64,000 nt of DNA from Nocardioides marinisabuli (GCF_013466785.1 NZ_CP059163.1:186001-250000), one strand, 5' to 3'; numbered from the stretch's first letter, positions 34,847 through 43,164 are shown. The notes: generated by a model not told the origin, from the letters alone. Made by a program: numbers and translations.

Positions 34847-35719
34847 GTGCCCGCCTCGCTCCCCCCGGACCCTCCGGTCGGGGTCCCGACCCTGCTGCCG
34901 GGGGAGGCGCCCCCCGACCCGCCCGAGAACGACGACGCGACCCGCCGCCGGCTGGGCATCGAGACCACCCGTCGACGCAGCGCCGAGCTCTTCCGCGAGA
35001 TGCGCGACGAGGAGGCCGACGCCGCGGTGCGCGAGGGCGCCCGCGACTCGCTGGTGCACCTGCACCTGCCGCTCGTCGAGCACTGCGCGCGCCGCTTCCG
35101 CAACCGCGGTGAGCCCTTCGAGGACCTCGTGCAGGTCGGCACCATCGGGCTCATCAAGTCCGTCGACCGCTTCGACCCCGAGCGCGGGGTGGAGTTCTCG
35201 ACCTACGCCACCCCCACGATCATCGGCGAGATCAAGCGCTACTTCCGCGACAAGGGCTGGGCCATCCGGGTGCCGCGGCGGCTGCAGGAGCTGCGGATGC
35301 AGATCAGCGCCGCGACCGCCGAGCTGACCCAGTCGCTGGGCCGCTCCCCCACCGCCTCCGAGCTCGCCGCCCAGGTGGGCTGCAGCGTCGAGGAGATCAT
35401 CGAGGGCATCGAGTCCTCCAACGCCTACTCGACGCTGTCGCTGGACGCCACCGACGACTCCGACGACGGCACCGCCTCGATGCTCGACGCCATCGGCGCC
35501 GAGGACGCCGGCCTCGAGCACGTCGAGATCCGCGAGTCGCTCAAGCCGCTGCTGGACCGGCTCGAGCCGCGCGAGAAGCGCATCCTGCTGCTGCGGTTCT
35601 TCAAGAACCAGACCCAGTCGCAGATCGCCGAGGAGATCGGGGTCTCCCAGATGCACGTCTCGCGCCTGCTCAGCCGCACCCTCGACCAGCTGCGGGCCTC
35701 GCTCGAGACCCCCGACTGA
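34847..35719 (+). CDS. sigF: RNA polymerase sigma factor, SigF/SigB general-stress type
   Basis: A 290-residue group 3 sigma factor. Region 2 contains PFEDLVQVGTIGLIKSVDRFDPERGVEFSTYATPTIIGEIKRYFRDK (quoted in pieces: residues about 85-130). Region 3 is RRLQELRMQI...TQSLGRSPTASELA. Region 4 is LEPREKRILLLRFFKNQTQSQIAEEIGVSQMHVSRLLSRTL. A Pro-rich 25-residue N-terminal tail precedes these. It begins with GTG 3 bases after the anti-sigma stop, so both are co-translated. The upstream GTTT/GGGTA promoter suggests positive autoregulation. Confidence 0.92.
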   Translation: MPASLPPDPPVGVPTLLPGEAPPDPPENDDATRRRLGIETTRRRSAELFREMRDEEADAAVREGARDSLVHLHLPLVEHCARRFRNRGEPFEDLVQVGTIGLIKSVDRFDPERGVEFSTYATPTIIGEIKRYFRDKGWAIRVPRRLQELRMQISAATAELTQSLGRSPTASELAAQVGCSVEEIIEGIESSNAYSTLSLDATDDSDDGTASMLDAIGAEDAGLEHVEIRESLKPLLDRLEPREKRILLLRFFKNQTQSQIAEEIGVSQMHVSRLLSRTLDQLRASLETPD

Positions 35720-35821
35720 CGGCCGAGCAGTCAGTTCTGAACCTTCCACCGGTCACTTGTGCACCGCGCAAGGTGCAAAAGTGACCGCTCGATGGTTCAG
35801 AAGTGACCGGTCGGCCGTCAG
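35716..35821. repeat. 106-bp imperfect palindrome made of four copies of a 15-bp box
   Basis: The whole space between the stop codons of sigF and the convergent membrane-protein gene is one imperfect inverted repeat with arms of about 50 bases. Each arm holds two copies of a box with consensus GGTCACTTNTGNACC, the right-arm copies in reverse orientation. It can form a long hairpin and act as a two-way terminator, or it may be a mobile palindromic (REP-like) element. Confidence 0.75.
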
Positions 35822-36222
35822 GGGTGGGGCTCGTCGCCGAGGGCGCGCATGGTCTCGGGGTGGACCAGCCCGGCGATGGCGATGCCGCTGCTGAGCACCA
35901 GCACCACCACGACCGCCCAGGTGCCGCGGAAGCTCCAGGCCAGGCCGAGCCCGATGAGCTGGGCCAGCAGCAGCGGGCCGCGGGCCCAGGTGGCGGTGCG
36001 CGTGAGCGCCCAGGAGCAGGCCAGCAGCAGGAGACCGAAGAGCGCGAAGAAGGCGGACGTGGTCGTGCCGAGGGCCAGCCGCTCGGTCGAGAGGTTCGCC
36101 AGCTCGGCGCCGGCGAGCAGCAGCAGCACCAGCCCCTGCACGGCCCCGATCGAGGCCGCGACCACCAGCGGCGCGGGCGCTCGGTCGCGGTCAGGGCTGC
36201 TCAGGGGGTCCACGGGGTCCAC
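35818..36222 (-). CDS. Small integral membrane protein of unknown function
   Basis: A protein of about 134 residues with four predicted membrane helices (VVAASIGAVQGLVLLLLAG; ALGTTTSAFFALFGLLLLAC; GPLLLAQLIGLGLAW; WAVVVVLVLSSGIAIAGLV) and short polar ends. The start is taken as GTG at 36222, eight bases after a TAGGCT -10-like element (leaderless). GTG at 36213 is possible. The longer frame to 36633 covers the whiB1 upstream region and gene and is not conserved. The family is not recognised. Confidence 0.7.
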   Translation of the reverse strand: MDPVDPLSSPDRDRAPAPLVVAASIGAVQGLVLLLLAGAELANLSTERLALGTTTSAFFALFGLLLLACSWALTRTATWARGPLLLAQLIGLGLAWSFRGTWAVVVVLVLSSGIAIAGLVHPETMRALGDEPHP

Positions 36223-36462
36223 AGGGCAGGAGCCTAGAGGGGCGTGCACGGGACCTCGGCAGGCACCGGTAGGCAAATTGTGGCGGCTGTGACGTAGGAG
36301 ACCCACCATGATGCGGCCCAGGGGGTTGTTTAACGGTCCAATCGTTGGGACGCTTGTCGCTGCGCTCGTCGACGCGTGCACCGTTGCGTGCCCGTCGCCG
36401 CAGCCTCGCAGGCCCTGCCACCCCTGGCCTGCACGTCGTACAGAAAGAGGGACACCCCAGCC

Positions 36463-36714
36463 ATGGATTGGCGCCACCGTTCGGCCTGCCTCGACGAGGA
36501 CCCTGAGCTGTTCTTCCCCATCGGCAACACCGGCCCGGCCATCCTCCAGATCGAGGAGGCCAAGCAGGTCTGCCGACGCTGCGACGTGCGCGAGCTGTGC
36601 CTGCAGTGGGCCCTCGAGGCCGGCCAGGACCACGGCGTGTGGGGTGGTCTGAGCGAGGACGAGCGCCGCGCGCTCAAGCGCCGCAACGCCCGCGCCCGGG
36701 TGCGCACCGCCTGA
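36463..36714 (+). CDS. whiB1: WhiB1-type iron-sulphur transcriptional regulator
   Basis: An 83-residue Wbl protein with the four [4Fe-4S] cysteines at C9, C37, C40 and C46 and the turn GVWGGLSEDERRALKRRNAR with a basic tail for DNA binding. The sequence starts MDWRHRSACLDEDPELFFP, very close to mycobacterial WhiB1, a nitric-oxide-sensitive essential regulator that binds SigA. It is next to pdtaS, as Rv3219 is to Rv3220c. About 240 bases of upstream non-coding sequence probably hold its control region. An upstream in-frame ATG there is rejected. Confidence 0.93.
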   Translation: MDWRHRSACLDEDPELFFPIGNTGPAILQIEEAKQVCRRCDVRELCLQWALEAGQDHGVWGGLSEDERRALKRRNARARVRTA

Positions 36715-36733
36715 GGGAGCCTGCCCACCACGA

Positions 36734-38212
36734 CTAGTCCAGGGGTACGTCGATGTCGACGCGGGTGCCGGGACCGTGCGGCACCTGCCCCAGCGTGAGG
36801 TGACCGCCGAGCTCGGACTCGACCAGCGTGCGCACGATCGAGAGCCCCAGGCTCGTCGACGACGCCAGGTCGAAGCCCTCGGGCAGCCCGTGGCCGTCGT
36901 CGTCGACGGTCAGGTGCAGGCTCGAGCCGGGTCGCTGCACGCGCACCGTCACCACGCCCTCGCGGGCGTCGTCGGCGCTCGCGTCGTACCCGTGCTCGAC
37001 GGCGTTCTGCAGCACCTCGGTCAGCACCATCGACAGGGCTGTCGCCGACTCCGAGGGCAGCCGCCCGAAGGTGCCCTCGCGCCGCACCCGCACCCGGCCG
37101 GGAGCGGCGCTGACCTCGGTCACCATCCGGCCCAGCCGGTCGGCGATCTCGTCGAAGTCGACGTCCTCCTCGACGGCCTGGCTCAGCGTCTCGTGCACGA
37201 TCGCGATCGAGCCGACGCGTCGCACCGCCTCCTCGAGGGCGTCGCGCGCCTCCGGTGAGTCGATGCGGCGCGCCTGCAGCCGCAGCAGCGCAGCGACGGT
37301 CTGGAGGTTGTTCTTGACCCGGTGGTGGATCTCGCGGATCGTCGCGTCCTTGGTGATCAGCTCCCGGTCGCGGCGGCGCAGGTCGGTGACGTCGCGCACC
37401 AGCACCAGCGCCCCGAGGTGCTCGTGCTCGGAGCGCAGCGGGATCGAGCGCGCGATCAGCGCCACCCCCTCGCCGCCGAGCTCGGTGTCGCGGTGCACCC
37501 GACCGCCCATCACGGCGCTGAGGGTCTCCTCGTCGACGCGGCGCCGCGGCGGCACCAGCGACCGGGTCAGGTCGGGCAGCACGTGGCCGGCCAGGTCGCC
37601 GGAGAGCCCCAGCCGGCGGAAGACGGACTGGGCGTTCGGGCTGGCGTAGACCACCCGCCCGGCGGCGTCGACGCGCACGAAGCCGTCGCCGACGCGCGGG
37701 GAGTCGGCGTGGTCGCTGCGCTGGCCGGGCGGCGGGAAGTGGCCCTGCGCGATCATCCGGGTCAGGTCGGCGGCCGACTGCAGGTAGGCCAGCTCGAGAC
37801 GGCTGGGGGTCCGCACGCCGAGCAGGTTGGTGTTGCGCGCGACCACCGCGATCACCCGGCCGCGGCGGCGCACCGGGATCGTCTCGACGCGCACCGGCAT
37901 GTCGTCGCGCCACTCCGGGTCGCCCTCGCGCACCAGCCGCCCCTCGGCGCGGGCCCGGTCCAGCAGCGGGCGCTCGCCGGTGGCCACGAAGTCGCCCAGC
38001 ACGTCGTCGACGTACGCCGTCGGCGCCGTCGTGGGGCGCATCTGGCCCGCGGCCCAGAAGCCCGAGCCGCTGCGGTCGGGCAGCCAGAGCACCAGGTCGG
38101 CGAAGGACAGGTCGGCGATGATCTGCCAGTCGGCCTGGAGCAGCTGGAGCCACGCGACGTCGTCGTCGTCGAGGTCGGTGTGGCTGCGCACGAGCTCGCT
38201 GAACGTCGACAC
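36734..38212 (-). CDS. pdtaS: PdtaS-type cytoplasmic sensor histidine kinase (GAF/PAS, HisKA_2)
   Basis: A 492-residue soluble kinase without membrane helices. The N-terminal half has a GAF-like H_kinase_N domain (about 1-150), then a PAS-like domain (DGFVRVDAAGRVVYASPNAQSVF). The H box EIHHRVKNNLQTVAALLRLQARR is the HisKA_2 type. The ATPase part has TEVLQNAVEHGY, DDDGHGLPEGFD and STSLGLSIVRTLVESELGG. It matches Rv3220c (PdtaS), which drives the ANTAR regulator PdtaR. PdtaR is not in this window. The GTG start is six bases after TAGGCT (leaderless). Confidence 0.92.
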   Translation of the reverse strand: MSTFSELVRSHTDLDDDDVAWLQLLQADWQIIADLSFADLVLWLPDRSGSGFWAAGQMRPTTAPTAYVDDVLGDFVATGERPLLDRARAEGRLVREGDPEWRDDMPVRVETIPVRRRGRVIAVVARNTNLLGVRTPSRLELAYLQSAADLTRMIAQGHFPPPGQRSDHADSPRVGDGFVRVDAAGRVVYASPNAQSVFRRLGLSGDLAGHVLPDLTRSLVPPRRRVDEETLSAVMGGRVHRDTELGGEGVALIARSIPLRSEHEHLGALVLVRDVTDLRRRDRELITKDATIREIHHRVKNNLQTVAALLRLQARRIDSPEARDALEEAVRRVGSIAIVHETLSQAVEEDVDFDEIADRLGRMVTEVSAAPGRVRVRREGTFGRLPSESATALSMVLTEVLQNAVEHGYDASADDAREGVVTVRVQRPGSSLHLTVDDDGHGLPEGFDLASSTSLGLSIVRTLVESELGGHLTLGQVPHGPGTRVDIDVPLD

Positions 38213-38301
38213 GCCGACAGCCTAGGCCCGTGCCTCGGCGGGTCGGCCCGGCGACCGGTCCGCGGGTGCGTCCGGGGGTGGTGTTTGGCAAGATGTGCGC
38301 C

Positions 38302-39153
38302 ATGTCGGCGTCGTACTGGAACCAGGTGCTCGCCGACGGTCTGACGGTCCCCGAGGACCGTCCTCTCGGGGACCTCACGGCAGAGCTCACGCGCATGCTC
38401 GGAGACCCCGACCCAGGCCGTCGGGACGAGATCGCACTGCAGACCCTCGCTGCCTGGATCGAGCGCGGGGTCTACGACGACCTCCTGGTCGGCCTGGGCG
38501 ACGGGATGAGCGAGGGGCTGCGGGTCGGGATCGAGACGCCCGGCACCGACGACGTCTTCCGGCGCAGCTTCTCGGCCCTGGTGCTCGGGGTCTGCCTCGA
38601 GCGCGCCAACGCCGAGGACCTGCTCGGCCGCTCCACCGTCCTCGACTGGGGCGACCGGCTGGCCACCTGGCTGCTGCGCGAGCAGGACCTGCGCGGCTTC
38701 GTCGAGGGCAAGGGCTGGGCGCACGCCGTCGCGCACGGCGCCGACGCCATCGGGGCCCTGGGCGGCTCCCCCCACCTGGAGGCACCCGAGCTGACGGTGC
38801 TCCTCGACGTGCTGGCCGACCGGGTGCTCGCCGAGCGGCTGCCCGGCCAGCCGCCGCTCGACCACGGCGAGCTGGACCGCCTGGCGATCGCCACGCTGCG
38901 GCTGCTGCGCCGCGACCTGCTGCCGCTCTCGGTGCTCGAGCCCTGGGTCAACCGGGTCGCCACCGTCGCGACCGAGGCGATGGCCGGCCCCGTGGGCCAG
39001 GACCCCTACCCGCGGCGCAACCACGCCGAGGGGTTCCTGCGCGCGCTCTACGTGCAGCTCGCGCTCACCACCCGACCGCCCGCGGTGCGCGCCGACCTGG
39101 TGCTCGTGGTGGTCGACGCGCTGCGACGCACCAACCACGCGTTCCTCACCTGA
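38302..39153 (+). CDS. DUF2785-type helical protein
   Basis: A 283-residue mostly alpha-helical protein without signal peptide: MSASYWNQVLADGLTVPEDR at the start, FVEGKGWAHAVAHGADAIGAL in the middle and YPRRNHAEGFLRALYVQLALT near the end. This GxxWAHAxAHxAD pattern is what I associate with DUF2785. The role is unknown. An alternative ATG lies three codons upstream at 38293. It is divergent from pdtaS and followed by a thiamine enzyme gene. Confidence 0.7.
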   Translation: MSASYWNQVLADGLTVPEDRPLGDLTAELTRMLGDPDPGRRDEIALQTLAAWIERGVYDDLLVGLGDGMSEGLRVGIETPGTDDVFRRSFSALVLGVCLERANAEDLLGRSTVLDWGDRLATWLLREQDLRGFVEGKGWAHAVAHGADAIGALGGSPHLEAPELTVLLDVLADRVLAERLPGQPPLDHGELDRLAIATLRLLRRDLLPLSVLEPWVNRVATVATEAMAGPVGQDPYPRRNHAEGFLRALYVQLALTTRPPAVRADLVLVVVDALRRTNHAFLT

Positions 39154-39177
39154 GGACTCGTCGGTAACCTGCGTCAC

Positions 39178-40893
39178 ATGAGTGAGCAGACCACCGACCA
39201 GGGCGCCGACCGGCCGGCCGCCACCACCTCCGCGCGACCGGGCGAGGAGCTCACCGGCCATGCGGGCGTGCTCGCCACCGCCGCCGCCCGCGCCCACGGG
39301 GTCGAGACGATGTTCACGCTCTCGGGCGCGCCCACGTCTTCCCGATGTACGACGCCGCGGTCACCCGCCGACCCGCCGGTGCGCCTGCTCGACGTGCGCC
39401 ACGAGCAGACCGCGGCCTTCGCCGCGGAGGCCACCGGCAAGCTCACCCGGGTCCCGGGCCTCGCGGTCCTGACCGCCGGGCCGGGCGTGACCAACGGCGT
39501 CAGCGCGATCGCCCAGGCCCAGTTCAACGGCTCCCCCATGGTCGTCGTCGGGGGCCGCGCCCCGCAGAACCGCTGGGGCTCCGGCAGCCTGCAGGAGCTC
39601 GACCAGCCGCCGATCCTGGCGCCGGTCTCGAAGCTCGCCAGCACCCTGCCCACCGCCGCCGAGGTGATGGGGGGCATGGACGAGGCCTTCGCGCTCGCCC
39701 GCTCCTCGCACCGCGGCCCGGTCTTCGTCGACGTGCCGATGGACGAGTTCTTCAACAGCGCCACCGGCGTGGTGCCCGCGGGCGGCGAGCAGCGCGGGGC
39801 CGCGCCCGACACCGACGCCATCGACCGCATCGCCGGTCTGCTGGCCGCCGCCCGGCGCCCCGTCGTGGTGCTCGGCACCGACGTGTGGGCCGACCGGGCC
39901 GAGGAGGCCGCGCTGCGCTTCGTCGAGGCCACGGGCGTCCCCGCGATCACCAACGGCATGGGCCGCGGCCTGGTGCCCGGCGGCCACCCGCTGCTGGTCA
40001 CCAAGGCCCGCGGCCAGGCGCTCGGCGGCGCCGACCTGGTCGTCGTGGTCGGCACCCCGCTCGACTTCCGCCTGGGCTACGGCGTCTTCGGGGGCAAGGA
40101 CGGCGCCCCGGCCGCGCAGGTCGTGCACGTGGCCGACTCCCCCGGCCAGCTCTCCGGGCACGCCGAGCTCGCCGCCTCGGTCAGCGGCGACCTCACGGCC
40201 GTGCTCGACGGCCTGCTCGGCGCGCTCGAGCGCCGCGGGCAGACGTCGTACGCCGCCTGGGTGGAGGGCCTGCAGGAGACCGTGAAGGCCGCCACCGAGC
40301 GTGACCGGGCGCTGCTGGGCGCCGAGGCCGACCCGGTGCACCCCGCCCGCATCTACGGCGAGCTGGTGCCGCGCCTGGCCGACGACGCCGTCGTGATCGG
40401 CGACGGCGGCGACTTCGTCTCCTTCGCCGGCAAGTTCGTCGAGCCCCAGCGCCCCGGCGGCTGGCTCGACCCCGGCCCCTACGGCTGCCTGGGCGCCGGC
40501 CTGGGTGCCGCGATCGCCGCGCGGATCGCCCGTCCCTCGGCGCAGGTGGTGCTGCTGCTCGGCGACGGCGCGGCCGGCTTCTCGCTGATGGACGTCGACA
40601 CCCTGGTGCGCCACGACCTGCCGGTGGTGATGGTGATGGGCAACAACTCCGCCTGGGGCCTGGAGAAGGGTCCGATGCAGATGCTCTACGGCTACGACGT
40701 GGCCGCCGACCTGGCGCCGCGCACGGCCTACGACGAGGTCGTCAAGGCCCTCGGCGGCGCCGGCGAGACCATCACCGACCCGCGGCAGATCGGCCCGGCG
40801 CTCGACCGTGCCTTCGCCTCGAACGTGCCCTACCTGGTCAACATCATCACCGACGTCGAGGCGGCCTACCCGCGCGCGACCTTCGGCATCTGA
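39178..40893 (+). CDS. Thiamine-diphosphate enzyme, acetolactate synthase-like, with a locally frameshifted segment
   Basis: A 571-residue ThDP enzyme of the acetolactate synthase/benzoylformate decarboxylase superfamily. The catalytic glutamate lies in DVRHEQTAAFAAEA, the central domain contains VFVDVPMDEFFNSA, and the ThDP-magnesium motif runs from GDGAAGFSLMDVD to VMVMGNN. Residues about 51-63 read TSSRCTTPRSPA, whereas the next frame reads HVFPMYDAAVT, the sequence expected after LSGA. Two nearby indels (about 39330 and 39365) cancel each other. The true substrate is not clear. It is probably not the biosynthetic IlvB. The start ATG lies seven bases after TAACCT. Confidence 0.85.
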   Translation: MSEQTTDQGADRPAATTSARPGEELTGHAGVLATAAARAHGVETMFTLSGAPTSSRCTTPRSPADPPVRLLDVRHEQTAAFAAEATGKLTRVPGLAVLTAGPGVTNGVSAIAQAQFNGSPMVVVGGRAPQNRWGSGSLQELDQPPILAPVSKLASTLPTAAEVMGGMDEAFALARSSHRGPVFVDVPMDEFFNSATGVVPAGGEQRGAAPDTDAIDRIAGLLAAARRPVVVLGTDVWADRAEEAALRFVEATGVPAITNGMGRGLVPGGHPLLVTKARGQALGGADLVVVVGTPLDFRLGYGVFGGKDGAPAAQVVHVADSPGQLSGHAELAASVSGDLTAVLDGLLGALERRGQTSYAAWVEGLQETVKAATERDRALLGAEADPVHPARIYGELVPRLADDAVVIGDGGDFVSFAGKFVEPQRPGGWLDPGPYGCLGAGLGAAIAARIARPSAQVVLLLGDGAAGFSLMDVDTLVRHDLPVVMVMGNNSAWGLEKGPMQMLYGYDVAADLAPRTAYDEVVKALGGAGETITDPRQIGPALDRAFASNVPYLVNIITDVEAAYPRATFGI

Positions 40894-40898
40894 GCGCG

Positions 40899-41384
40899 GT
40901 GCGGATCCGGCGGGCGGGGCCCGCAGACCTGGTCGTCGTCGGTGACGTCACGGCGGCGGCGTACGCGCCGTTCCTGGACGGCCCCGACGACCCGTACGTC
41001 GCGCGGTTGCGCGACGCGGCGGCGCGCGCCCGCGAGGCGGAGCTGTGGGTGGCCTCCCCCGACGACTCCGACGAGGTGCTGGGCAGCGTCACCGACTGCC
41101 CGCCCGGCTCGCCGTGGCGCGAGGTCGCCGTCGACGGCGAGGGCGAGTTCCGGATGCTGTCGGTCGCGCCCGGCACCCAGGGCCAGGGCGTGGGCGCCGC
41201 CCTGGTCGAGCACGTCCTGCAGCGCTGGCGCGAGCGCGGCGCCGACGCCGTGGTCCTCTCCTCGCTGCGGGAGATGGCCGCGGCGCACCGGCTCTACGGC
41301 CGCCTCGGCTTCGAGCGCCTGCCCGAGCGCGACTGGCAGCCCGTCCCCGACGTCCACCTGATCTGCTTCCGGAGGCACCTGTGA
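40899..41384 (+). CDS. GNAT family N-acetyltransferase
   Basis: A 161-residue acetyltransferase. The acetyl-CoA loop is MLSVAPGTQGQGVGAALVEHVL, followed by the typical MAAAHRLYGRLGFERLPERDW. The substrate is unknown. The GTG start is 5 bases after the thiamine-enzyme stop, and its end overlaps the next gene by four bases, so the three are likely one operon. Confidence 0.88.
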   Translation: MRIRRAGPADLVVVGDVTAAAYAPFLDGPDDPYVARLRDAAARAREAELWVASPDDSDEVLGSVTDCPPGSPWREVAVDGEGEFRMLSVAPGTQGQGVGAALVEHVLQRWRERGADAVVLSSLREMAAAHRLYGRLGFERLPERDWQPVPDVHLICFRRHL

Positions 41385-41761
41385 GCACCCCCGTCCACGC
41401 CACCACCAGCCACGAGGTCACCGAGGCCGACACCGCGCTCGCGGTGGGCTCCGGCTCGCTGCCCGTCCTGGGCACCCCCCGCCTGCTCGCGTGGGCCGAG
41501 GCGGCCACCTGCGCCGCCATCGACCCCACCCTGCCCGAGGGCTCGACCAGCGTCGGCACCCGCATCGAGCTCGAGCACCGTGGCGCCAGCCCGGTCGGCG
41601 CCACCCTCGAGGTCACCGCGACCCTCTCCCACGTCGACGGCCGCCTGCACCGCTTCTCGGTGGCCGCCCGCCACACCGGCGCCTCGGGCGGCAAGGTGGT
41701 CGCCTCCGGCGAGGTGACCCGCGTGGTCGTCGACGCCGAGCGCTTCCTCTCCCGCCTCTGA
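41381..41761 (+). CDS. Hotdog-fold thioesterase (FlK-like)
   Basis: A 126-residue single hotdog domain: HEVTEADTALAVGSGSLPVLGTPRLLAWAEAATCAAI, then TSVGTRIELEHRGASPVGATLEVTATL and the final strands (longest quoted run is split here). The pattern fits fluoroacetyl-CoA thioesterase-like hydrolases of acyl-CoA. The substrate is unknown. GTG at 41381 overlaps the acetyltransferase stop (GTGA). Confidence 0.8.
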   Translation: MSTPVHATTSHEVTEADTALAVGSGSLPVLGTPRLLAWAEAATCAAIDPTLPEGSTSVGTRIELEHRGASPVGATLEVTATLSHVDGRLHRFSVAARHTGASGGKVVASGEVTRVVVDAERFLSRL

Positions 41762-41794
41762 CCCGGCCCGGATCTCGCGCTGACCCGGCCCGGA
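41758..41794 (+). repeat. 15-bp direct repeat
   Basis: ctgacccggcccgga occurs at 41758-41772, including the thioesterase stop codon, and again at 41780-41794. It may be the scar of a short duplication. The self-complementary gagccggcgccggctc follows at 41810-41825. Confidence 0.7.
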
Positions 41795-41914
41795 CCGGCG
41801 TACGCCGGGGAGCCGGCGCCGGCTCGGCGGGGGCCGATTCGTGCCCGCGACGGTCATTTGAGAGACTGACCCTTGGCCCAGCCACGGGTCGACCGCGATT
41901 CGGAGGAGAACACC

Positions 41915-41989
41915 ATGGGCAAGACCGGCCGCAAGCGCCGCGCTCGTCGCAAGAAGGGCGCCAACCACGGGAAGCGTCCCAACGCCTGA
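41915..41989 (+). CDS. 50S ribosomal protein bL37
   Basis: A 24-residue, very basic protein: MGKTGRKRRARRKKGANHGK then RPNA. This is the actinobacterial ribosomal protein bL37, first seen in mycobacterial ribosome structures. It is preceded by GGAGGAGAACACC, an excellent ribosome binding site, and followed 20 bases later by a strong terminator, so it is expressed alone and probably at high level. It lies next to rsrA-sigR. Confidence 0.85.
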   Translation: MGKTGRKRRARRKKGANHGKRPNA

Positions 41990-42008
41990 CGACGGCGCTA
42001 CACGCTGA

Positions 42009-42041
42009 AAGAGCCCTCGGACCGTTGGTCCGAGGGCTCTT
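42009..42041. terminator. Strong hairpin terminator between bL37 and rsrA
   Basis: A perfect 15-bp stem (42009-42023 with 42027-42041) with a 3-base loop. It separates two convergent genes and can act on both strands. Adjacent AA/TT pairs give a short T-run. Confidence 0.85.
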
Positions 42042-42074
42042 CGCACGTCCGGGGCCGGCCCGGGTGCGCACGCA

Positions 42075-42389
42075 TCAGCGCTCGGTGATCTCCACCCGTA
42101 CCTGGCGCATCCGCATCATCACGCGCTCGCGCAGCTCGGCGGGCGCGGACTCCGAGCAGGAGCGGGCGACGATCTGCTTGACGGTGCGCTGCAGGTCGTA
42201 CTTCTCCAGGCAGGGGTTGCAGGAGTCGAGGTGCAGGCGGACGGCGTCGCAGTCGGAGGCCTCGAGCTCGTTGTCGAGGAAGTAGACGATCCGCTCGAGG
42301 AAGTCGACGCACTCCTCGGCCGACACCTCGTCGGTGTGCTCGTGGTCGTGGGGCCGGTCCTCGTGGGCGGGGTTCTCGTGGCTGGTCAT
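42075..42389 (-). CDS. rsrA: Zinc anti-sigma factor RsrA/RshA
   Basis: A 104-residue zinc-binding anti-sigma factor that holds SigR until thiol oxidation releases zinc. The ZAS motif H53-x3-C57-x2-C60 is present, plus C27 and C47. A His-rich N-terminal tail ([10 protein letters not shown]) is additional and might bind metal. The gene overlaps the sigR stop by four bases and is therefore co-translated with its partner. Confidence 0.93.
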   Translation of the reverse strand: MTSHENPAHEDRPHDHEHTDEVSAEECVDFLERIVYFLDNELEASDCDAVRLHLDSCNPCLEKYDLQRTVKQIVARSCSESAPAELRERVMMRMRQVRVEITER

Positions 42390-43075
42390 GACACCTCCCC
42401 CGGCACCGTCGAGGCGGGCAGCAGGGAGTTGGCGCGCACGTGGTCGGAGAGCATGTCGCGCAGCTGGCGGCGGCCGCGGTGCAGCCGCGACATCACCGTG
42501 CCGATGGGGGTGTCCATGATCTCGGCGATCTCCTTGTAGGCGAAGCCCTCGACGTCGGCGAGGTAGACCGCCAGGCGGAACTCCTCGGGCAGGCGCTGGA
42601 GGGCGTCCTTGACCTGCGAGTCGGGCAGGTGCTCGAGCGCCTCGGTCTCGGCGGACTTCAGCCCCGAGGAGGTGTGCGACTCGGCACGGTGCAGCTGCCA
42701 GTCCTCCACGTCCTCACCCATCGACTGCTGCGGCTGGCGCTGCTTCTTGCGATAGGTGTTGATGAAGGTGTTGGTCAGGATGCGGTACAGCCAGGCCTTG
42801 AGGTTGGTGCCGGGCTTGAACTGGTGGAAGGAGGAGTACGCCTTCGCGAACGTCTCCTGCACCAGGTCCTCGGCGTCGGCGGGGTTGCGGGTCATCCGCA
42901 TCGCAGCCGAGTAGAGCTGGTCGAGGAAGGGCAGGGCGTCGCGCTCGAAGCGCGCCGAGCGCTCGGCGTCGGTCTCCGTCTCGCGGTCGACGACCTCGGG
43001 GGTCGTCGCCGGCGCGGCGTCGTCAGGGGTCAGGTCCGCGGGCGCGGGGGCCGGGGACTCGGTGGTGTCGCTCAT
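42386..43075 (-). CDS. sigR: Oxidative-stress ECF sigma factor SigR/SigH
   Basis: A 229-residue ECF sigma factor controlling thiol redox genes. Region 2 includes [29 protein letters not shown] and [20 protein letters not shown]. Region 4 includes [41 protein letters not shown] (listed in short pieces, residues about 165-205). The ATG at 43075 lies eight bases after TAGGCT (leaderless from a housekeeping promoter). The frame remains open, and in-frame GTG 43123/ATG 43120 follow a SigR-type promoter, so a form longer by 15-16 residues is likely, like SigR' in Streptomyces. Confidence 0.94.
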   Translation of the reverse strand: MSDTTESPAPAPADLTPDDAAPATTPEVVDRETETDAERSARFERDALPFLDQLYSAAMRMTRNPADAEDLVQETFAKAYSSFHQFKPGTNLKAWLYRILTNTFINTYRKKQRQPQQSMGEDVEDWQLHRAESHTSSGLKSAETEALEHLPDSQVKDALQRLPEEFRLAVYLADVEGFAYKEIAEIMDTPIGTVMSRLHRGRRQLRDMLSDHVRANSLLPASTVPGEVS

Positions 43076-43132
43076 CGAGTCCCAGCCTAGCCGCGGTGCG
43101 GTCGGTTCGAGCAGGGCCATCACGTCAGGGGG

Positions 43133-43158
43133 AACCAGCGGACCCCGCCGGATGTTCC
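43133..43158 (-). promoter_or_regulatory. Candidate autoregulatory SigR promoter
   Basis: On the minus strand GGAAC (43158-43154) and GTT (43135-43133) are separated by exactly 18 bases, fitting the SigR/SigH consensus GGAAT/C-N18-GTT. The predicted transcription start, about 8 bases after GTT, falls at or next to the in-frame GTG-ATG at 43123-43118. Confidence 0.75.
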
Positions 43159-43164
43159 CGCGGG

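Noticed and set aside
36240..36320. Possible CRP site (TGTGA) upstream of whiB1, as in M. tuberculosis
   Set aside because: Only one half (ctgtgacgt) is present; the TCACA half is missing at the right spacing.
36308..36652. Upstream ATG-ATG frame before whiB1
   Set aside because: It overlaps whiB1 in another frame, has no conserved residues and no good ribosome binding site. The region is better seen as the whiB1 promoter and leader.
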